From Natronosalvus caseinilyticus (GTDB lineage Archaea; Halobacteriota; Halobacteria; Halobacteriales; Natrialbaceae), in NCBI RefSeq assembly GCF_017357105.1, contig NZ_CP071596.1:2232001-2296000 (forward strand): 64,000 nt of DNA, read 5' to 3'. Shown in pieces: positions 26,501 to 34,351 of this stretch; position 1 is the stretch's first letter; every line of letters starts with the position of its first letter. The notes under the pieces are model-generated. The model did not search any database. It saw only the letters and a list, made by a program, of their open reading frames with translations, and had not been told where the DNA came from. The position numbers were made by a program, and so were the translations under genes.

Positions 26501-27715
26501 TCCGGCGTGGTTGCTCACGAGGTCGAAGACGACCCTGATGTCCTGCTCGTGGCAGGCGTCGACGAACGCCGCGTAGGCCTCGATAGGGTCCATTCCGTCC
26601 GGGACGAGGTCCTCGGCGATCCCGAAGTAGTCGTTCGTGTCGTAGCCGTGGGGTCCGCCGCCGGGTGGTCCCTCCTGGAAGCCGGAGTCGTTGTTATTCC
26701 CGAAGAGTTTGTCGACGCTCTCGGCCGGAACGACGGGCGTCAGCCAGACCGCGTCGACGCCCAGGTCGGCGAGGTAATCGACGCCGTCGATCAGATCCTC
26801 GAACGTCGTCGCGCCGCGTTCGCCCGCCCAGGAGCGTGGAAAGATCTGGTACATGACGCCCTCGGCCATCCACTCCGGCGGGCGGTTGGGCAGGGAGATC
26901 GCACCGTCTGGTCCGAGTTCGATCGTATCGAGGGTGCTCAGACTGTCGCCGTCGGAGGCGACCGCGTGGATACGGGCGGACTCGCCCTCGAGGGCCGATT
27001 CGGGTACGCGGCCGGTCAGTCCGTCGACCTCGATGTCCTCGGTCGTGAGCGCGTCGCGGTCGTCAACGAGGAAGACTACCTCGAGGTCGGCCCGGGTCGC
27101 CCGGCTGTTCGGCGCGAGTCGAGCGTTCGTCTCCAGGACGTACTCGCCGTCCTCGTACCGACCCTCGAGTTCGATCCGGGGCTGGCCGCCCGCTCCGCCC
27201 TCGGATTCGGGGAACGCGTGGATGGTCAACTCGTGAGTGCCGTCGGGCGCCTCGAGTTCGAGGACGTAGGTGCCGGGGACGTCGGCCTCGAACTCGGCGA
27301 CGTTGTCCCGGCCCTCGTCGTACCGGGGTCGATCCGGGTCGAGCGACGACTGGTAGGTCAGGTCGACCTCGCTCCCCTCTGGACGCTGTGCAACGGACCA
27401 GGTAAAGTCCTCGGCTGCGTAGCCCTCCGGATTTGGGCTGGCCTCGGGAACGGGCGGGGCGAGGTTGTCTCGTCCACCGATCATCTCGGGGCCGACGAAC
27501 GCCGAGTTCCACAGTTTCTCGCCGACCTGGACGAAGCGCGGATGGCCGGGGTGGAAGGAGTCGATGCCGCTCGCTGTCACGCCCTCCGGGGCGCTCGCCG
27601 CGACCGAACCGCTCAGCCCGGCCGTCAGTCCGTAGGCGCCGAGTCCCGCAACGCCGCCGAGGACGGTTCGTCTGTACAGCGATCTCGAGTCATCATCTCG
27701 TGAATTGTCGCTCAT
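23585..27715 (-). CDS. extracellular GH13 alpha-amylase-family enzyme with PGF-CTERM anchor
   Basis: 1376 aa. Tat signal YRRTVLGGVAGLGAYG (about residues 16-31). An N-terminal all-beta region (about 45-260) includes possible carbohydrate-binding domains. The GH13 catalytic barrel (about 265-720) has region I DLVSNHAGRGH, region II GVDGFRCDIAWG (nucleophile Asp), region III LMLDETIP (acid/base Glu) and region IV AVENHDE. After a domain-C barrel come two related modules resembling the glucodextranase C-terminal domain: QYPTDDRFTDGIFDLTAFSV and YEYPTSDDFYEGAWDIDELT. A Ser/Asp/Gly-rich linker precedes LPGFGAVVGTAGVAGG, then AAKRLSEDDE: a PGF tripeptide, hydrophobic helix and basic end, a PGF-CTERM archaeosortase signal. 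The ATG at 27715 is chosen for its Tat signal. It probably hydrolyses starch or pullulan-type glucans at the cell surface. Confidence 0.92.
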   Translation of the reverse strand: MSDNSRDDDSRSLYRRTVLGGVAGLGAYGLTAGLSGSVAASAPEGVTASGIDSFHPGHPRFVQVGEKLWNSAFVGPEMIGGRDNLAPPVPEASPNPEGYAAEDFTWSVAQRPEGSEVDLTYQSSLDPDRPRYDEGRDNVAEFEADVPGTYVLELEAPDGTHELTIHAFPESEGGAGGQPRIELEGRYEDGEYVLETNARLAPNSRATRADLEVVFLVDDRDALTTEDIEVDGLTGRVPESALEGESARIHAVASDGDSLSTLDTIELGPDGAISLPNRPPEWMAEGVMYQIFPRSWAGERGATTFEDLIDGVDYLADLGVDAVWLTPVVPAESVDKLFGNNNDSGFQEGPPGGGPHGYDTNDYFGIAEDLVPDGMDPIEAYAAFVDACHEQDIRVVFDLVSNHAGRGHAYFQDTIAEQGSEPPAPNWEYPPVESWNEDSKHFDWWDRLEAPITHDGETVEPAPSPTGFWGLRVMPNWNYDNVAVREHMLAVAEFWSGEVGVDGFRCDIAWGVPHSFWKAVREVVRSNDSEFLMLDETIPKDPAFSENEFDMHFDTEGFTTTTHDVASGLASPTDLYDDVRARAAEGIPDHSLVLNAVENHDELRLLNQTVIDQANPNHDETSDDEWERGAALQRACWAAGVTLPGVPFVYYGQERQISRFGEGRQMGEDDPRGYNDDGSVNSGADVRPGGRQRAFMNWEEYDEDHLEFYRTLISTYHDLDVLKTDADLVGEWHESDDRVLVFGRDASHLEDVAGPERVVVIVNFDPEGAATVDLRSDVHATDIVSGADLEVEADDERRTVEVEQVAILETPTFFAAGDRIANLSVTPGTDKGGNGRYQYPTDDRFTDGIFDLTAFSVHDGGDTYQFRAAVGGDLENYDGYDGGFSAQHLQLYLADGSDDGTTEMREGVNATLERPHQYRVVVDGENGTRLEAADGTLLAEGDVAANPAADEILVDVPKAALVVPLEDLDVAVVMLGYDPNAPGNVMQAEAEATETTFGGAQNDAAPNAIDVVTPADVDWYRGLAYSDGTRATVQYVPLVTTLEPVATFDESTGEPYGPGTYEYPTSDDFYEGAWDIDELTVSASRDHVEFAFTMASEIQNPWGLPRGFSHQFFQVYVHDPDADGEGITEGRTGLNANMATPYHYRVVVNGESVKSVESATGDAVTSNVETNVEGRTISVRVPADAIGWDVEADGGIGIAALVAPFDGYGDGAIRGIAPEAGEYVIGGGTGENDPAVMDMVTPEGVDRVEVLSESDGSVPQLPFVALGGVDLPEAGDGSSSDGSDGNDSSDGSDGAGGDDGSDGDGDDNNGSDADGNSNGENESTDESDGNSSDDSGSDGNNGSEADGLPGFGAVVGTAGVAGGTALAAKRLSEDDE

Positions 27716-28059
27716 GGGTGCGATGGTGTGCCGTCGTTCCCGTGATGGCGGCCTCGAGCGTGTGGCCTGAGGACACGGGCCGTGCCACCAGTGGGGACGA
27801 CGTGTTACAACTACGGTGTAATTTTTCATCACACTTAATCGTATCTGTTGGTGCGATAGGTCGGTATTCACACCGGAGTCATCCCTCGAGAGAAACGATG
27901 GAAGGCAAATGGTTACGGGCCAGTAAGGCGACGCTATCAGACGGGGATCGCCGGTGAGAGAAGGTTCCCAGAAACGTTGGGCCGGCTCCGTCGAAATCCG
28001 GAGAGTGGACTGCTCGAGACTCACTACGGTCAGTACACACGTACCAGAATGGCTTCTCG
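27716..28059. other. 344-bp upstream region of the GH13 gene
   Basis: No gene is seen. Contains an inverted repeat TTACA-N7-TGTAA (27805-27821), about 90 bp before the ATG, next to an AT-rich stretch (about 27820-27842) that may hold the core promoter, so the repeat is a candidate operator for sugar control. Confidence 0.45.
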
Positions 28060-28272
28060 CTACGAGCGTTCCACTTCTTTCCTGGGGAGCGTCTTTCGTT
28101 CAGAGAGATAATACAGGACCACGACGAGGCCGCCCGCAGGTACGACGATACCTAACCAGTACCTCTCTGGATTCTCGAGGTCGAGTCGCTTCGCATCGAT
28201 GTACACCAGGATAGCGATTGGAAACTGGAGAGCGAGTGCCGCGAGAACGAGTAGAATGATCGAGTTCGACAT
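28060..28272 (-). CDS. 70-aa two-helix membrane protein
   Basis: Small haloarchaeal membrane protein. Helix 1 SIILLVLAALALQFPIAILVY (residues about 4-24, given in part) is followed by the loop DAKRLDLENPERYWLGIVVP, then a second helix GGLVVVLYYL and a basic tail. The YIDAKRLDLENPxxW pattern recurs in small haloarchaeal membrane proteins of unknown role. Its start (28272) is only 14 bp from the left end of an IS6-family element inserted upstream (IS at 28287), so its native promoter has been pushed 754 bp away. Confidence 0.75.
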   Translation of the reverse strand: MSNSIILLVLAALALQFPIAILVYIDAKRLDLENPERYWLGIVVPAGGLVVVLYYLSERKTLPRKEVERS

Positions 28273-28278
28273 AGCTAG

Positions 28279-28286
28279 CCATAACT
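28279..28286. repeat. left copy of 8-bp target-site duplication
   Basis: CCATAACT directly precedes the left inverted repeat and is identical to 29033-29040 after the right repeat. Confidence 0.9.
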
Positions 28287-29032
28287 GGCACTGTCTAGTT
28301 GAGCCAGTTTGAGGAACGAGCAGGTCGTTGAGTGAATTGGGCTAGAATGCTCGCAGACCTGCTCAGCGAGTCCTACGACGCGGATTTAGAAGAATCTTGG
28401 GAGAACGAGCGGACAGCGACGCCCGTCAGGGCGTTCGCCGTCCGCCTCCACGAAACCGGGTGTTCGCTCCGCGAGACAACTTCAATATTAGCAGAATTAG
28501 GCGTTGAACGCTCGCATGGAGCGGTCTGGAACTGGGTGCATCGGCTGGCTAACAACGGATGCGACCCGCCTGAGGCGCAGCCGAAGCGGGTCGCGGTTGA
28601 CGAGACTGCTGTCAAGATCAACGGCGAGTGGTCTTGGTTGTACGCTGCAATAGACACCGAGACGAAGCTGGTTCTCGACGTCGCGTTATTTGGTCGGCAT
28701 GGCACCGATCCGGCAGCTGCGTTTCTACATCGACTCGACGAGAAATACGATCTCTCCGACACCGTATTTCTCGTGGATCAATTCGGATATCGGACTGCCC
28801 TTGCTCGATTAGGATTGAGCGGTCGGATCAACTATACCGAGCGAAACCTCATCGAAAAATGGTTTCACACCCTCAAAATTCGCATCGACCGCTTCCACAA
28901 TTCATGGGTGGGCAGTCGGTCGAGCGCACGCGAATGGTTTGAGCAGTTCATGCACTACTACAACCGTCAGAGACCGCACCAAGCTCTCGACGGAAAGACG
29001 CCGATCGAGGAGGTGCAGAACTAGACAGTGCC
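28287..29032 (+). mobile_element. intact IS6-family insertion sequence (746 bp)
   Basis: Terminal inverted repeats GGCACTGTCTAGTT (28287-28300) and AACTAGACAGTGCC (29019-29032) are perfect over 14 bp and enclose one transposase gene. An 8-bp duplication CCATAACT on both sides matches the IS6 target-duplication size. Perfect ends and duplication point to a recent insertion. It split the upstream region of the small membrane protein gene. Confidence 0.95.
28332..29024 (+). CDS. IS6-family transposase
   Basis: 230-aa DDE transposase. Helix-turn-helix N-terminus (CSLRETTSILAELGVERSHG), then the catalytic triad: Asp in KRVAVDETAVKI, Asp in TVFLVDQFGY and Glu in NYTERNLIEKWFHTLK, with the IS6 end YYNRQRPHQALDGKTPIEEV. 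The start may be GTG/TTG-like at 28332 (frame begins MNWARMLADLL); an ATG at 28347 is the alternative. The stop codon lies within the right inverted repeat. No frameshift is present, so it should be active. Confidence 0.93.
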   Translation: MNWARMLADLLSESYDADLEESWENERTATPVRAFAVRLHETGCSLRETTSILAELGVERSHGAVWNWVHRLANNGCDPPEAQPKRVAVDETAVKINGEWSWLYAAIDTETKLVLDVALFGRHGTDPAAAFLHRLDEKYDLSDTVFLVDQFGYRTALARLGLSGRINYTERNLIEKWFHTLKIRIDRFHNSWVGSRSSAREWFEQFMHYYNRQRPHQALDGKTPIEEVQN

Positions 29033-29040
29033 CCATAACT
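29033..29040. repeat. right copy of 8-bp target-site duplication
   Basis: CCATAACT, identical to 28279-28286. Confidence 0.9.
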
Positions 29041-29153
29041 CATAGTGGCAGAAATAATTTATCAACACGCGTATCGGTATTCAGGACAACGAAGCGAATC
29101 CACCCGGAGAATCGAATCCAACAGTGCGAGCGATTCGGTTTCGGACTGTCCGA

Positions 29154-29648
29154 TTACTCCGGCCTCGAGGACTCCCGCCCTTCGCGGTCGGGCGTCAGGT
29201 TTCCGTGCTCGTCGATCTCGCCGTTGACGATACGCGTACTCGAGATGATGTCGTCGTCCTCGGCGCGGACGTGGGGGACGACCACGAGTTCCAGCGGGTC
29301 GTGGCCACGCTCGCGGCGCAGGTCGTTGATCTTCTTGCCACCCTCGACCGTCTCGGGCGAGACGATCAGGTAGTCGAACTGGGCCTCGGTCGCGATTCCC
29401 GTCGGCTCGGTGAGCGTACGGACCTCGAACTCGCGGTCGTGTTCCTCGGCGAGCGTCTCGAGTTCGGCCTCAAGGTCGCGCTTTCGCTCGTCGTAGGGAC
29501 GGACGTACCGGTCGACGTGTCGGGTCTTCGGCGCGAGTTCGTTGCTGGTCAGCCCGACGGTCACGTCCCCGAGTTCGAACGCCCGTTCGAAAAGCCGTCG
29601 ATGGCCATCGTGAACGGGGTCGAAGGTCCCACCAAGCGCGACGTCCAT
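29154..29648 (-). CDS. coaD: archaeal phosphopantetheine adenylyltransferase
   Basis: 164 aa. Nucleotidyltransferase of coenzyme A synthesis (4'-phosphopantetheine + ATP to dephospho-CoA). Motifs are GGTFDPVHDGHRRLFERAF at the N-terminus (HxGH class), LTSNELAPKTRH, VSPETVEGGKKIN (about 100) and ISSTRI near the C-terminus. Start 29648 is supported by TATAAAA 25-31 bp upstream; the longer frame has a nonsense-like N-terminus. It is divergent from the malic enzyme gene. Confidence 0.93.
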   Translation of the reverse strand: MDVALGGTFDPVHDGHRRLFERAFELGDVTVGLTSNELAPKTRHVDRYVRPYDERKRDLEAELETLAEEHDREFEVRTLTEPTGIATEAQFDYLIVSPETVEGGKKINDLRRERGHDPLELVVVPHVRAEDDDIISSTRIVNGEIDEHGNLTPDREGRESSRPE

Positions 29649-29672
29649 ACCCGTTGTCACTGGTGGGGTGCG

Positions 29673-29679
29673 TATAAAA
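29673..29679 (-). promoter_or_regulatory. TATA box for coaD
   Basis: TATAAAA (plus strand) 25-31 bp from the coaD ATG, with the correct spacing for leaderless transcription. Confidence 0.65.
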
Positions 29680-29775
29680 GGGTCGAATCGTCGATTCCCG
29701 CTCGCGAGCGATATACGACGATCGTCGAACATCCGCTTCGCATCGTTTTTTGTACTGCACGTTCCTCTCCCCGAT

Positions 29776-32031
29776 ATGGGACTGGACGAAGACTCGCTGG
29801 AGTATCACCGGAGCGAGCCACCGGGCAAGATCGAAATTTCGACGACGAAGCCGACGAACACCCAGCGGGACCTCTCGCTGGCGTACTCGCCGGGGGTCGC
29901 CGCGCCGTGTATGGAGATCCACGAGGACGAAACCGACGCCTACACCTACACGGCGAAGGGCAATCTCGTGGGCGTCGTCTCGAACGGCTCTGCCGTCCTC
30001 GGGCTGGGCGACATCGGCGCCCAGGCTTCGAAACCCGTCATGGAGGGCAAGGGCGTCCTGTTCAAGCGCTTCGCCGACATCGACGTCTTCGACATCGAAC
30101 TCGACGAGGCCGACCCCCACAAACTCGTCGAGGCGATCAAGATGATGGAACCGACCTTCGGTGGCGTCAACCTCGAGGACATCAAGGCCCCCGAGTGTTT
30201 CACCATCGAGGAGCGCCTCCGCGAGGAGATGGACGTCCCCGTCTTCCACGACGACCAGCACGGGACGGCCATCATCTCCGGCGCCGCACTCGTCAACGCC
30301 GCCGAAATCGCCGGCAAGGACCTCGAGGACCTGAACATCGTCTTCTCTGGCGCCGGGGCGAGCGCGCTCTCGACGGCCCGGTTCTACGTTTCCTTGGGCG
30401 CGAAGCGAGAGAACATTCAGATGTGTGACTCCTCGGGAATCATCACGCAGGCGCGAGCCGACGCCGGCGACGTCAACGAGTACAAACGCGAGTTCGCCCG
30501 CGACGTCCCCGAAGGCGACCTGGCGGACGCGCTCGAGGGTGCGGACGTCTTCGTCGGCCTCTCGGTGGGCGGCATCGTCTCCCCGGAGATGGTCAGATCG
30601 ATGGGCGACAATCCGATCATCTTCGCGATGGCGAACCCGGACCCCGAAATCGGCTACCAGGAGGCCAAAGATGCCCGCGACGACGACGTCATCATGGCCA
30701 CCGGACGCTCGGACTACCCCAACCAGGTTAACAACGTCCTCGGGTTCCCGTTCATCTTCCGCGGCGCCCTCGACGTCCGCGCGACCGAGATTAACGAGGC
30801 GATGAAAGTCGCGGCAGCCGAGGCGCTCGCGGACCTCGCCCGCCAGGACGTCCCCGACGCCGTCGTCAAGGCCTACGGCGACGAGGCGATCCAGTTCGGC
30901 CCCGACTACATCATCCCCAAGCCGGTCGACCCCCGGGTGCTGTTCCGCGTCGCACCGGCCGTCGCCCAGGCCGCGATGGACTCCGGGGCCGCCCGGACCG
31001 AGATCGACGTCGAGGCCTACGAGGAGCAACTCGAGGCCCGCCTCGGGAAGTCCCGGGAGATGATGCGCGTGGTTCTCAACAAGGCCAAGAGCGACCCCAA
31101 GCGGGTCGCGCTCGCTGAAGGAGAGGACGAGAAGATGATCCGCGCGGCCTACCAGCTCGCCGAACAGGGGATCGCCGATCCGATCCTCATCGGCGAGGAG
31201 GACACGATCGCCCGGACGGCGGCGAACCTCGGCCTCGACTTCACGCCCACCGTTGCGGACCCGACCGCGGGTGCCTACGACGAGTACGCCGAACGGCTGT
31301 TCGAGCTGCGCCAGCGCAAGGGGATCACGCGCTCGGAGGCGACTGAACTGATCCGCCGGGACACGAACTACTTCGGCAGTGTGATGGTCGAAGAGGGGGA
31401 TGCTGACGCCCTGCTCACGGGCCTGACCCACCACTATCCCTCGGCGCTTCGGCCGCCGTTGCAGGTCATCGGCACCGCCGACGACGTCGACTACGCCGCG
31501 GGCGTCTACCTCATGACGTTCAAGAATCGGATCGTCTTCTGTGCCGACGCCACCGTGAACCAGGACCCCGACGAGGAGGTGCTGGCGGAGGTCACGAAAC
31601 AGACCGCGAAACTCGCCCGCCGGTTCAACGTCGAGCCGCGAGCGGCCCTGCTCTCGTACTCGAACTTCGGGAGCGTCGACAACGAGGGGACCCGAAAGCC
31701 GCGTCGCGCCGCCGCGATGCTCCAGGGCGACCCCGAGGTTGACTTCCCCGTCGACGGCGAGATGCAGGCCGACACGGCCGTCGTCGAGGACATCCTCACC
31801 GGTACCTACGAGTTCTCCGACCTGGACGCGCCGGCGAACGTGCTCGTCTTCCCGAACCTCGAGTCGGGCAATATCGGCTACAAACTCCTTCAGCGCCTCG
31901 GCGGTGCGGAGGCCATCGGCCCGATGCTCGTCGGGATGGACAAACCGGTCCACGTGCTCCAGCGAGGCGACGAGGTCAAAGACATCGTCAACCTGGCCGG
32001 AGTGGCGGTCGTCGACGCCCAGTCGGAGTAA
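29776..32031 (+). CDS. maeB: NADP-dependent malic enzyme with C-terminal phosphotransacetylase-like domain
   Basis: 751 aa. Decarboxylates malate to pyruvate with NADP. N-terminal malic domain (about 1-430): [63 protein letters not shown]-binding [15 protein letters not shown]. The C-terminal ~320 residues are a PTA_PTB (phosphate acetyl/butyryltransferase) domain ([17 protein letters not shown] to [21 protein letters not shown]), as in MaeB-type fusions, where it acts as an acetyl-CoA sensor rather than an enzyme. The ATG at 29776 gives the canonical start. An AT-rich TTTTTTGT lies about 30 bp upstream. Confidence 0.96.
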   Translation: MGLDEDSLEYHRSEPPGKIEISTTKPTNTQRDLSLAYSPGVAAPCMEIHEDETDAYTYTAKGNLVGVVSNGSAVLGLGDIGAQASKPVMEGKGVLFKRFADIDVFDIELDEADPHKLVEAIKMMEPTFGGVNLEDIKAPECFTIEERLREEMDVPVFHDDQHGTAIISGAALVNAAEIAGKDLEDLNIVFSGAGASALSTARFYVSLGAKRENIQMCDSSGIITQARADAGDVNEYKREFARDVPEGDLADALEGADVFVGLSVGGIVSPEMVRSMGDNPIIFAMANPDPEIGYQEAKDARDDDVIMATGRSDYPNQVNNVLGFPFIFRGALDVRATEINEAMKVAAAEALADLARQDVPDAVVKAYGDEAIQFGPDYIIPKPVDPRVLFRVAPAVAQAAMDSGAARTEIDVEAYEEQLEARLGKSREMMRVVLNKAKSDPKRVALAEGEDEKMIRAAYQLAEQGIADPILIGEEDTIARTAANLGLDFTPTVADPTAGAYDEYAERLFELRQRKGITRSEATELIRRDTNYFGSVMVEEGDADALLTGLTHHYPSALRPPLQVIGTADDVDYAAGVYLMTFKNRIVFCADATVNQDPDEEVLAEVTKQTAKLARRFNVEPRAALLSYSNFGSVDNEGTRKPRRAAAMLQGDPEVDFPVDGEMQADTAVVEDILTGTYEFSDLDAPANVLVFPNLESGNIGYKLLQRLGGAEAIGPMLVGMDKPVHVLQRGDEVKDIVNLAGVAVVDAQSE

Positions 32032-32453
32032 CGCGCGTACTGGTGTTCGGTGATCTCAATTTTTGACTTCTGACTCTGAATCGCCAACCGCAGCGGTACG
32101 ACTCTCGGACGACTAGTCGCTCGAAGTCGGTGCCAGGTGTCAGGTGTCAGTGAGGAGTGAGAATGGCCACCTCGGGAGGGGGGGGGGGAGGGTGGGAGAG
32201 GTGGCCAGATTCGATCGTCAACGGGTGAATTCCAAGCGGTCTGTGTCCTCTCGCGCTCGAGGTTTCAGACCAATTTGAAAGTCACCGACAGACACAAAGA
32301 ACGTTAACCTGTCATATTCAAGCACCCGTTTATACGGCGTTACGTCCTCGATTTCAGCGGGTAGAATCGATTGTCCTAGTTCGGTTCCCGGTTCGGTAGT
32401 TCCCAGTCTTCCGACCGAGGTTAGACGTCGAGTAGCCCGTTCGTTCTACGCGA
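32032..32453. other. 422-bp convergent region with a G-quadruplex hairpin
   Basis: Between the malic enzyme gene and the glycosyltransferase (tail to tail). No gene is present. It holds the inverted repeat and G-tract at 32164-32207 described separately, and an AT-richer half (32270-32330). Its function is probably in termination or in something structural. Confidence 0.6.
32164..32207 (+). terminator. perfect 10-bp stem with G-quadruplex loop
   Basis: TGGCCACCTC (32164-32173) and GAGGTGGCCA (32198-32207) are exact inverted complements. The 24-nt loop is GGGA, eleven G, A, GGG, T, GGG, A, four or more G3 tracts with 1-nt loops, the canonical G4 pattern; the opposite strand is an i-motif candidate. 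It lies about 130 bp after the malic enzyme stop and 250 bp before the glycosyltransferase stop. Roles in termination or replication pausing are conjecture. Confidence 0.6.
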
Positions 32454-33254
32454 TCACCCAAACACGCGCCCGACGTCCAACCTGACGTAGTGCCAGAGCG
32501 TGCCCGTCAGACCGCTCGCCGCGATTCGTCGACCCGACGTCTCGACCAGCACCCGCGGACAGTACCCCGTCGGGAACGAGCGCGCGAGCGCCCGACTGAA
32601 CGCCGTATCCTCGTTGGCGACCGGCGGAAAGCCGCTGATCGCCTCGAACGCGTCGCGGTGGACGAACGTGTTGAACCCCGGCAGGATCGGCCGCTCGAGT
32701 CGCGGAAACGCGTAGTTGATCGTCGCCTCCATGCACTTCGCCCGGAGGGGGCCGGTCACCCGACAGCGCGAGGAAGCCGCGGCCAGCCCCTCGGCCTCGA
32801 CGAACCCGAGCATCCGGGTCAGGTACGAGGCACGAACCTCGGTGTCGGCGTCGACGAAGGCCAGCCACTTGCCCTCGGCCCGGCGAGCACCGCGGTTTCG
32901 CCCCGCCGCGATTCCGTCCGCCGGGCCGGAGACGACCGTCACATCGTACTCGCGGGCGACGTCTCGAGTGGCGTCGCTCGAGTCGCCGTCGACGACGATC
33001 ACCTCGTAGCCGTAGGCAGTGTCCAGGGCCTCGATGCTCGAGAGGGCTCCCCGGATGTACTCGGCTTCGTTGCGCGCGGGAACGACGAAACTGACCAGGG
33101 GTCGGCTCGAGCGGTCGGCGCGTCTGGCGCGTTGGCCGTCGGTGCGGTCACCCGCGTCGGTCCGTTCGGGTTCACAACCGCCGTCCGCACGCGTCTCCCG
33201 GTTTCGGTTGTCTCCAGTGTCCAACCCCGTCGACCGCCGCCTCGAACGTCGCAT
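32454..33254 (-). CDS. family 2 glycosyltransferase
   Basis: 266 aa, GT-A fold. SFVVPARNEAEYIRGALSSI (about 54-73), YEVIVVDGDSSDATRDVA, GPADGIAAGRNRGARRAEGK and the metal-binding FVDADTEVR (about 132). There is no clear membrane helix. The N-terminal ~45 residues are Arg/Asp-rich and probably disordered. Acceptor unknown; haloarchaeal homologues serve N-glycosylation or lipid/cell-surface polysaccharide synthesis. Its neighbours are unrelated, so it is not part of a visible glycosylation cluster. Confidence 0.85.
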   Translation of the reverse strand: MRRSRRRSTGLDTGDNRNRETRADGGCEPERTDAGDRTDGQRARRADRSSRPLVSFVVPARNEAEYIRGALSSIEALDTAYGYEVIVVDGDSSDATRDVAREYDVTVVSGPADGIAAGRNRGARRAEGKWLAFVDADTEVRASYLTRMLGFVEAEGLAAASSRCRVTGPLRAKCMEATINYAFPRLERPILPGFNTFVHRDAFEAISGFPPVANEDTAFSRALARSFPTGYCPRVLVETSGRRIAASGLTGTLWHYVRLDVGRVFG

Positions 33255-33415
33255 CTAGGACCCTGGTCTCGAGGCACTGACTTATACTGTCGGCTCTTCG
33301 TTCGACTGTCGAATCGTGTCGACGTTCGGGCCACCTGTTCGGGTCATCTATCAGGTCGACGTCCGGATCGAGAGACGACGTCACGGTGTTCTTCGCTTGT
33401 GATCGGAGAGTGGTC

Positions 33416-33448
33416 AGGTAGTAATCGGGTAGTAACCAGATAGTGTAC
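33416..33448. repeat. three tandem 11-bp imperfect repeats
   Basis: AGGTAGTAATC, GGGTAGTAACC and AGATAGTGTAC follow each other directly, with the core GRTAGTRA. An 11-bp period matches one helical turn, so a cooperative regulator may bind one face upstream of the amino-acid transporter promoter. Confidence 0.4.
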
Positions 33449-33481
33449 TGATAAGTGCCGCACAATATTTGCCGCAAGCCA

Positions 33482-33500
33482 CTCTCGAGGGGCTCGAGAG
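33482..33500. promoter_or_regulatory. palindromic candidate operator CTCTCGAG-N3-CTCGAGAG
   Basis: Perfect 8-bp arms with a GGG spacer, ending 28 bp before the TATA box of the amino-acid ABC operon; a likely regulator site, though CTCGAG words are common in this genome. Confidence 0.4.
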
Positions 33501-33528
33501 CGCCGATTTGCGACCCTCGTGCGAAACG

Positions 33529-33534
33529 TTAAAA
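33529..33534 (+). promoter_or_regulatory. TATA box of the amino-acid ABC transporter
   Basis: TTAAAA 25-30 bp upstream of the ATG at 33559; leaderless spacing. Confidence 0.55.
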
Positions 33535-33558
33535 CGTCAGTCTTGCGAGTTCACGGGT

Positions 33559-34344
33559 ATGACTCGCAGATTCGACATGGATCGCCGTGCGTACCTCAAG
33601 ACCGTCGGCGCGGTTGGTGCAACCACCGGCGTCGCTGGCTGTCTCGGCGACGTTTTCGGCGGTGGCGACGAGGACGTGATCGTCCCGGGGACGGCGTCCG
33701 GATTCCCGCCGTTCGAGTACACCGAGGACGGGGAACTCGTCGGCTTCGACATCGACCTCGCCGAGGAGGCCATCGATCGGGCCGGCTACGAGGTCGGCGA
33801 CTGGACCGACATCGAGTTCGACTCGCTCATCCCGTCGCTCACCGAGGGCGACATCGACCTAATCGCTGCGGCGATGACGATCAACGAGGAGCGCCAGGAG
33901 GCCATCGCGTTCTCCGACCCGTACTACGAGTCCAACCAGGCCGTACTCGTCGCCGCTGGCGGCGACGTCAACCCGAGTTCGGTCGAAGACCTCGAGGGAC
34001 TGGTCGTCGGCGCCCAGAGCGGGACGACCGGCGAGGACGAAGTCGAGGCGCTCGTCGACGAGGGGATCCTCGAGGGCGACGACACCCGACCGTACGACAA
34101 CTACACGTTGGCCGTCCAGGACCTCGAGAACGGCAACGTCGACGCCATCGTCATCGACATTCCGGTCGCCCAGAACTTCGCGGACAGCCGCGACGTCGAG
34201 GTCGCCTTTGAGATCGAAACTGGGGAGGTGTTCGGCCTCGGGATGCGCCAGGACGACGACCGTCTCGGCGACATCAACGACGCGATCGCGGAGATCCAGG
34301 ACGACGGCACCTACGAGGAACTCGTCGAAAACTGGTTCGAGTGA
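33559..34344 (+). CDS. amino-acid ABC transporter substrate-binding lipoprotein
   Basis: 261 aa of the bacterial extracellular solute-binding family 3. Tat/lipobox start DRRAYLKTVGAVGATTG with GVAGC as the lipidation site. The ligand domain starts at IVPGTASGFPPFEYTEDGEL and includes GFDIDLAEEAIDRAG and LVVGAQSGTTGEDEVEALVD. The family binds polar amino acids (His, Arg, Gln, Glu); which one cannot be told. The first of four transporter genes, 7 bp before the first permease. Confidence 0.9.
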   Translation: MTRRFDMDRRAYLKTVGAVGATTGVAGCLGDVFGGGDEDVIVPGTASGFPPFEYTEDGELVGFDIDLAEEAIDRAGYEVGDWTDIEFDSLIPSLTEGDIDLIAAAMTINEERQEAIAFSDPYYESNQAVLVAAGGDVNPSSVEDLEGLVVGAQSGTTGEDEVEALVDEGILEGDDTRPYDNYTLAVQDLENGNVDAIVIDIPVAQNFADSRDVEVAFEIETGEVFGLGMRQDDDRLGDINDAIAEIQDDGTYEELVENWFE

Positions 34345-34351
34345 CCGAGCG

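Larger units (their letters stand above)
33255..33558. other. 304-bp divergent regulatory region of the amino-acid transporter
   Basis: No gene is seen. It contains three 11-bp near-direct repeats (33416-33448), a perfect CTCTCGAG-GGG-CTCGAGAG palindrome (33482-33500) and the transporter TATA box TTAAAA (33529-33534). Confidence 0.55.

Noticed and set aside
23507-27703. 1398-codon open frame on the plus strand opposite the GH13 gene
   Set aside because: It is the antisense shadow of a GC-rich gene. It has no recognisable domains and begins with GTG in the middle of noncoding sequence, while the minus strand has all GH13 motifs.
29470-31953. 827-codon minus-strand frame over the malic enzyme
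   Set aside because: Antisense shadow: no family motifs, whereas the plus frame is a full malic enzyme plus PTA domain.
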